This document shows positions 60,301-64,000 of a stretch of 64,000 nucleotides of DNA, one piece after another. The stretch comes from Archegozetes longisetosus (lineage: Eukaryota; Arthropoda; Arachnida; Sarcoptiformes; Trhypochthoniidae): assembly GCA_018873245.2 (NCBI GenBank), contig JAEMBT020000006.1:5167855-5231854 (forward strand). Reading direction: 5' to 3'. The stretch's first letter is position 1. Every line of letters starts with the position of its first letter. The notes under the pieces were generated by a model. It was not told where the DNA came from, did no database searches, and saw nothing but the letters and a program-made list of their open reading frames with translations. A program made the translations under genes and the position numbers.

Positions 60301-63300
60301 GTGGTTGTTCGCGTTTGATTGCTTTCAATAATCTTATATTGAGTACTATCGGATGACTTTAATGACGTATATTTAACTTTATAACCTTGAATAATACCAT
60401 TCATATCGATCTTATTGATTTCACCCCATTCGACAACTATTGTTGTAGAAGACGTAGCCTTAACCACAACATTGTGCGGACCAGAACTAGGAGTCGCTTC
60501 GTTTGTTCTCTGAACAATCAGTCGACTGCCAGTCGAAGTGCCGACATCGTTCAGAGCATACACTTGAACGCCATAACGAGTGAATTCTTCGAGTGATGTA
60601 ATCAGGAATGAATGAGAGTGATAGTCATCTGATATAAACGAAGTGATGGCGCCCTGATTTCCGTTTTCATCAATCTCACACCATGTCACGTTATATCCAC
60701 GCGGATGTCCATACCATGATTCTGGTGGTAATGGAGTCCACCTCACTCTTAATGCTGTTGGAGATACCGTTCTTAGAGTGACATTCATTGGAGGGCCAGC
60801 GGGCAATGCTTGAAGTGTTTGAAATGGTGGCGATGTCTCACTCGGAGACAGACTTTTTCCGACAACATTAACAGGATATAAACGTAATCGATATTCAGTA
60901 TATGGTCTGAGATTGTGGACAACAATCGCATCGTTTTGTGTGTGATTAGTTGATTCATAAATTACAGACCAGTTGGCGTTTCGCAACTTAAAGAGCTGGG
61001 CCTCAACTATCCACTTACTGATTGAAGCGTTGCCATTAAAGCCAGGCGTGAATTGAAGAACAACAGAAAAGGCGCCGATATTAGAGATCGCTAAATGAGT
61101 CGGTGGTTGTGGTAGAACTGGAGGTACACTACTTTGAATGGTAGAGCTTTCGACAGGTCCGGCACCAACTTGTGTCCACGCATTGATTTCAAAAGTATAG
61201 GCAGTTTGTGGTCTAAGATTTGATATTATGGTCTCGTTTTGATCAGCAGTAAAATTAGTGACCATTTTCTGTCCCTCGTTAGAGCCAACGACATAATACT
61301 TAAGCGTATATCCGAGTAGTTTTCCGTTAACTCTTTTGGGCGGAGACCACAAAACTCGAACACTTTTATCGAGAATATCAGTGAACTTAAATTGTGCAAC
61401 TTCTTCAGGTAAGTCTTGTAGAGTCATAACAGCTTTAGGTGAATCTGTTTTTGGTCCATCACCAGCACTCGTGAAACAGAGAACTGTTAAATAATAAGTG
61501 GTGTAAGGCTCCAAACCATCCATTATAGCAGATTGTGATCTCTCTGGAAATGGAGCTGGTGGTACGATCAGCTCTTTGAAGAGCTCACTGTATGGACTTA
61601 TCGATTGATTGGTACTCTTCCAAGCCTGGAGTTTATATCCCTGATTAATACCATTGATCAGTTGAGGATCAGGTGATTGCCAGCTCACTTGAATAGCAGT
61701 TGAATTGATAGCTTCAGCAGATAGTTGTCTGACTTGACTGGCAGGTCGTCCCTCTTTGGTTCGTACGTAAATGCTCTGACTGTAAACCCCAACTCCCATC
61801 TCATTATAAGCTGCGATCTGTATTTGGTAGTTTTGCCAAACAATCAGGTCATCCAAAAGATAAGACAATTGCGCGGCATTAGTCACATTGTACTGATACC
61901 ATGGAGTGTGTTCCGCATAACCAGCCAACTTATACCTAACCATATAACCCATCAGTTGCCCATTATGTGACTCTGTCGGTGGTGGTTGCCATTGGATCAT
62001 AATTGCAGTCGAAGATCGCGGTGCTCCGACCACTCCTATAGGGCTAGCATTCGGAGGTTGTGCCGGTAATGTGATTGGCGGTGATGTAGGGGCACTGGCC
62101 TGTCCTTCACCGACATTATTCACTCCACTGACACGGAATTGATAAGTCATGGCAGGTCTTAAATTAGTGAGAAGTACGAAATTCTGTGACGCGGAGATAT
62201 TCGTTGATGCTGTGACCCAACTGTGAGCGCCATATATCAGATCCTCATCTCCAGTCTCCTGATTCGCGTTTGTGGTACTGACTGTTCGCATTTGGACTAT
62301 ATATTTAACGATAGGGCTGTTGCCATCGAAAGGTGGTGACCAGCTCACATTTACGAGTCCACCGTTTATATTCAGTTCTGCCCTGACATTGGTTGGCGGA
62401 TGCGGTAACTCGATTACATCTAAACGTGCAGAACGTTTTTCACTGCCACCAATCGATTCGACACGACATGTGTAAAGACCGACATCAGTGTTTCTAACCT
62501 ATTGTTTATAAATCAATCATAAGAAAAGTTTGAAATGTTTATCAAATTAAAATTGAATACCTGTTCGATTCTAAGAGTGCCGTCAGCCATAACTTTAACT
62601 CTTGAGCTCGAAGTAGTATTACGTCCATTAAAAGTCCAGTATATCTTGATTGGAACACTTGAATCATGTCTTACTCTGCACTGCAACTCCGCAGTTGAGC
62701 TCAATATGACTTTGCTGTCGACTGGCGGCTGATCGATATGAGTGCGAACGATCACACGCAATGTTGTCGACCCGTTAATACTTCCGGCACTATTGGTGCG
62801 AACACACGTATAGACAGCTTCATCTGACTTCTCGACAGGAGTTATAACAAGAGCTCCATTGTCATTAATTTGATACTTTCTGTTAGTCAGATCTAATTTC
62901 TGCGTATGATTCAGAAACCACTCGACTGTTGGAGTTGGAGTTCCGTTCGCTTCGCACTGAATCTCAGCATCTCTTCCATCAAGAATTGTCATCTCTGAAG
63001 GCGGACCACCGTTTGTGAACATTGGAATTGAAGTTTTGATTTGAGGCGATTCAGAAGAAACTGATTCACCATTAGTTTGCGGTAACGGAACAGTTCGGTG
63101 GAGACCTTCTAGCGGTTCGCTCAGTTGTGATTTACTGACAGTCTGCACCGATATGTTATACGCTTTGCCAGGAATTAGTCCATAGAAGGCAGCTTGTGCT
63201 GGACCTGGAGGATCAGTTTCTTTCTCCACATAAAACACTGATTGTGTCGCGTCTTCGGGAGTAATACTGGCTCTATACTGATCGAAAATTCCTGCTGGAT

Positions 63301-63893
63301 ATGGTGGCTGCCAAAGAACTAATAGAGTTGTCTCATTTCGAAACCAAACAGTTAGTCTTCCAGGAGTATTGGGTTTTGTTGTGAAGTTGGTTGATAAGTA
63401 GGCATTCGAGGTTTTACTCAAATATACAGAATGTACCTGTACTTCATATGAAGCTCCGGGAGTCAAGTCTCGGATTTGTATTGGAAGCGCATCACTTGAT
63501 CCGACTCTTATATTTCTAACTCCTGTCTCGTCTTGTTCTGAAAGTGGAATTATTGTCACTTTATAGTTGCTGACTATTCCATCGTATGGTGGCTTCCAAT
63601 TGAGTTCTACAGTTTTGCCTGATTTAACTTCAACTGAGAGGTCATGTGGAGGATCAGGCGCTGCAAAGCAACCAAATAAAATCATTGATTAAAGGTTATA
63701 ATGAATGCAAGTGTAAGACATGCTAATATAATTAAAAGTTATTTGAACGGAAAAATGTTACTATTCTAAGAGCTTTACAGTTCTATGAATGAGTTAATCG
63801 TGTGAAATACTTACCGCCTTCTATCAAATGCGTCCTATTTATTATGCTGATTAAGATAGATAATAGAATATAATTCAGTTTCTTCATCTTCAT
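57394..63893 (-). CDS. sdk: Sidekick-type adhesion receptor with Ptp10D-type N terminus, 5 exons, 2,050 aa
   Basis: Homophilic cell-adhesion protein of cell junctions. Exons (transcript order): 63815-63893 (signal peptide, MKMKKLNYILLSILIS), 62561-63660, 59285-62498, 58587-59219 and 57394-58520. All phases fit, giving 2,051 codons with stop. Order: two FN3 domains (about 30-225) like those of the Ptp10D relic at 50026, two Ig domains (about 245-430) corresponding to sidekick Ig5-6, thirteen FN3 domains, a transmembrane helix (about 1803-1825, WFVILCACLSVVITIMVIAV), and a cytoplasmic tail of about 225 residues with an acidic run and a terminal PDZ-binding GFSSFV. Normal sidekick has six Ig domains; Ig1-4 are replaced. 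The ORF crosses the join (about 63070) without a stop. The first ATG was taken; an inner one lies at codon 3. Confidence 0.92.
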
Positions 63894-64000
63894 TGGAATG
63901 TAATTTTCGGCTTTTTTTGGTTTAACTTATGTTGCATTAAAACTATCTAAAGAGAAACGCATTGTTTAAAATTATTAATTATGTAATTATCATATAATCA
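63894..64000. other. Upstream of the sidekick-type gene
   Basis: AT-rich sequence; the 5' UTR and promoter of the minus-strand gene should start here. No element assignable. Confidence 0.35.

Overview
The window looks like nuclear DNA of an arthropod, most plausibly a mite or other chelicerate. This is an inference. It rests on short introns with GT/AG borders, AT-rich non-coding DNA, an innexin, invertebrate-type sidekick and Ptp10D sequences, and very many DNA-transposon remnants. No organism-specific marker was seen.

Layout. 111-1875: last six exons of a Ras-like GTPase with a CaaX end (+). 6430-7700: broken serine carboxypeptidase copy. 8278-11202: complete four-exon gene for a secreted protein of unknown family (+). 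13056-13400: OXLD1-like gene (-). 13856-34750: transposon-rich, rearranged zone. It holds a GPN3 pseudogene split by a Merlin element, one apparently damaged and one intact secreted alpha-carbonic anhydrase, a third carbonic anhydrase fragment, two chimeric sidekick/GPN3 junction copies, and nested hAT, mariner, pogo-like and foldback elements. 34750-38300: more transposase relics. 38817-41399: intronless 860-residue NB-ARC/TPR (NLR-like) gene with a nearly identical TPR array. 41992-43400: RCC1/BTB protein (RCBTB type) missing one propeller repeat and its 5' end. 44128-45312: innexin (-). 46044-49392: BBS7 (-), six exons, with one apparent frameshift. 50026-52430: Ptp10D-like receptor phosphatase pseudogene running into a carbonic anhydrase fragment, which is itself split by a 1.2 kb foldback element. 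54990-55960: DDE transposase relic. 56162-57004: intact GPN3. 57394-63893: intact sidekick-type gene (-) whose N terminus is two Ptp10D-type FN3 domains plus a signal peptide.

The genes are ordinary single eukaryotic loci, not an operon. The common thread is local rearrangement: pieces of sidekick, GPN3, carbonic anhydrase and Ptp10D have been copied and rejoined several times. One product is the chimeric sidekick gene. The most unusual single gene is the NB-ARC/TPR protein. Its 126-bp repeats differ almost only at amino-acid-changing positions, a pattern expected of a recognition receptor under diversifying selection.
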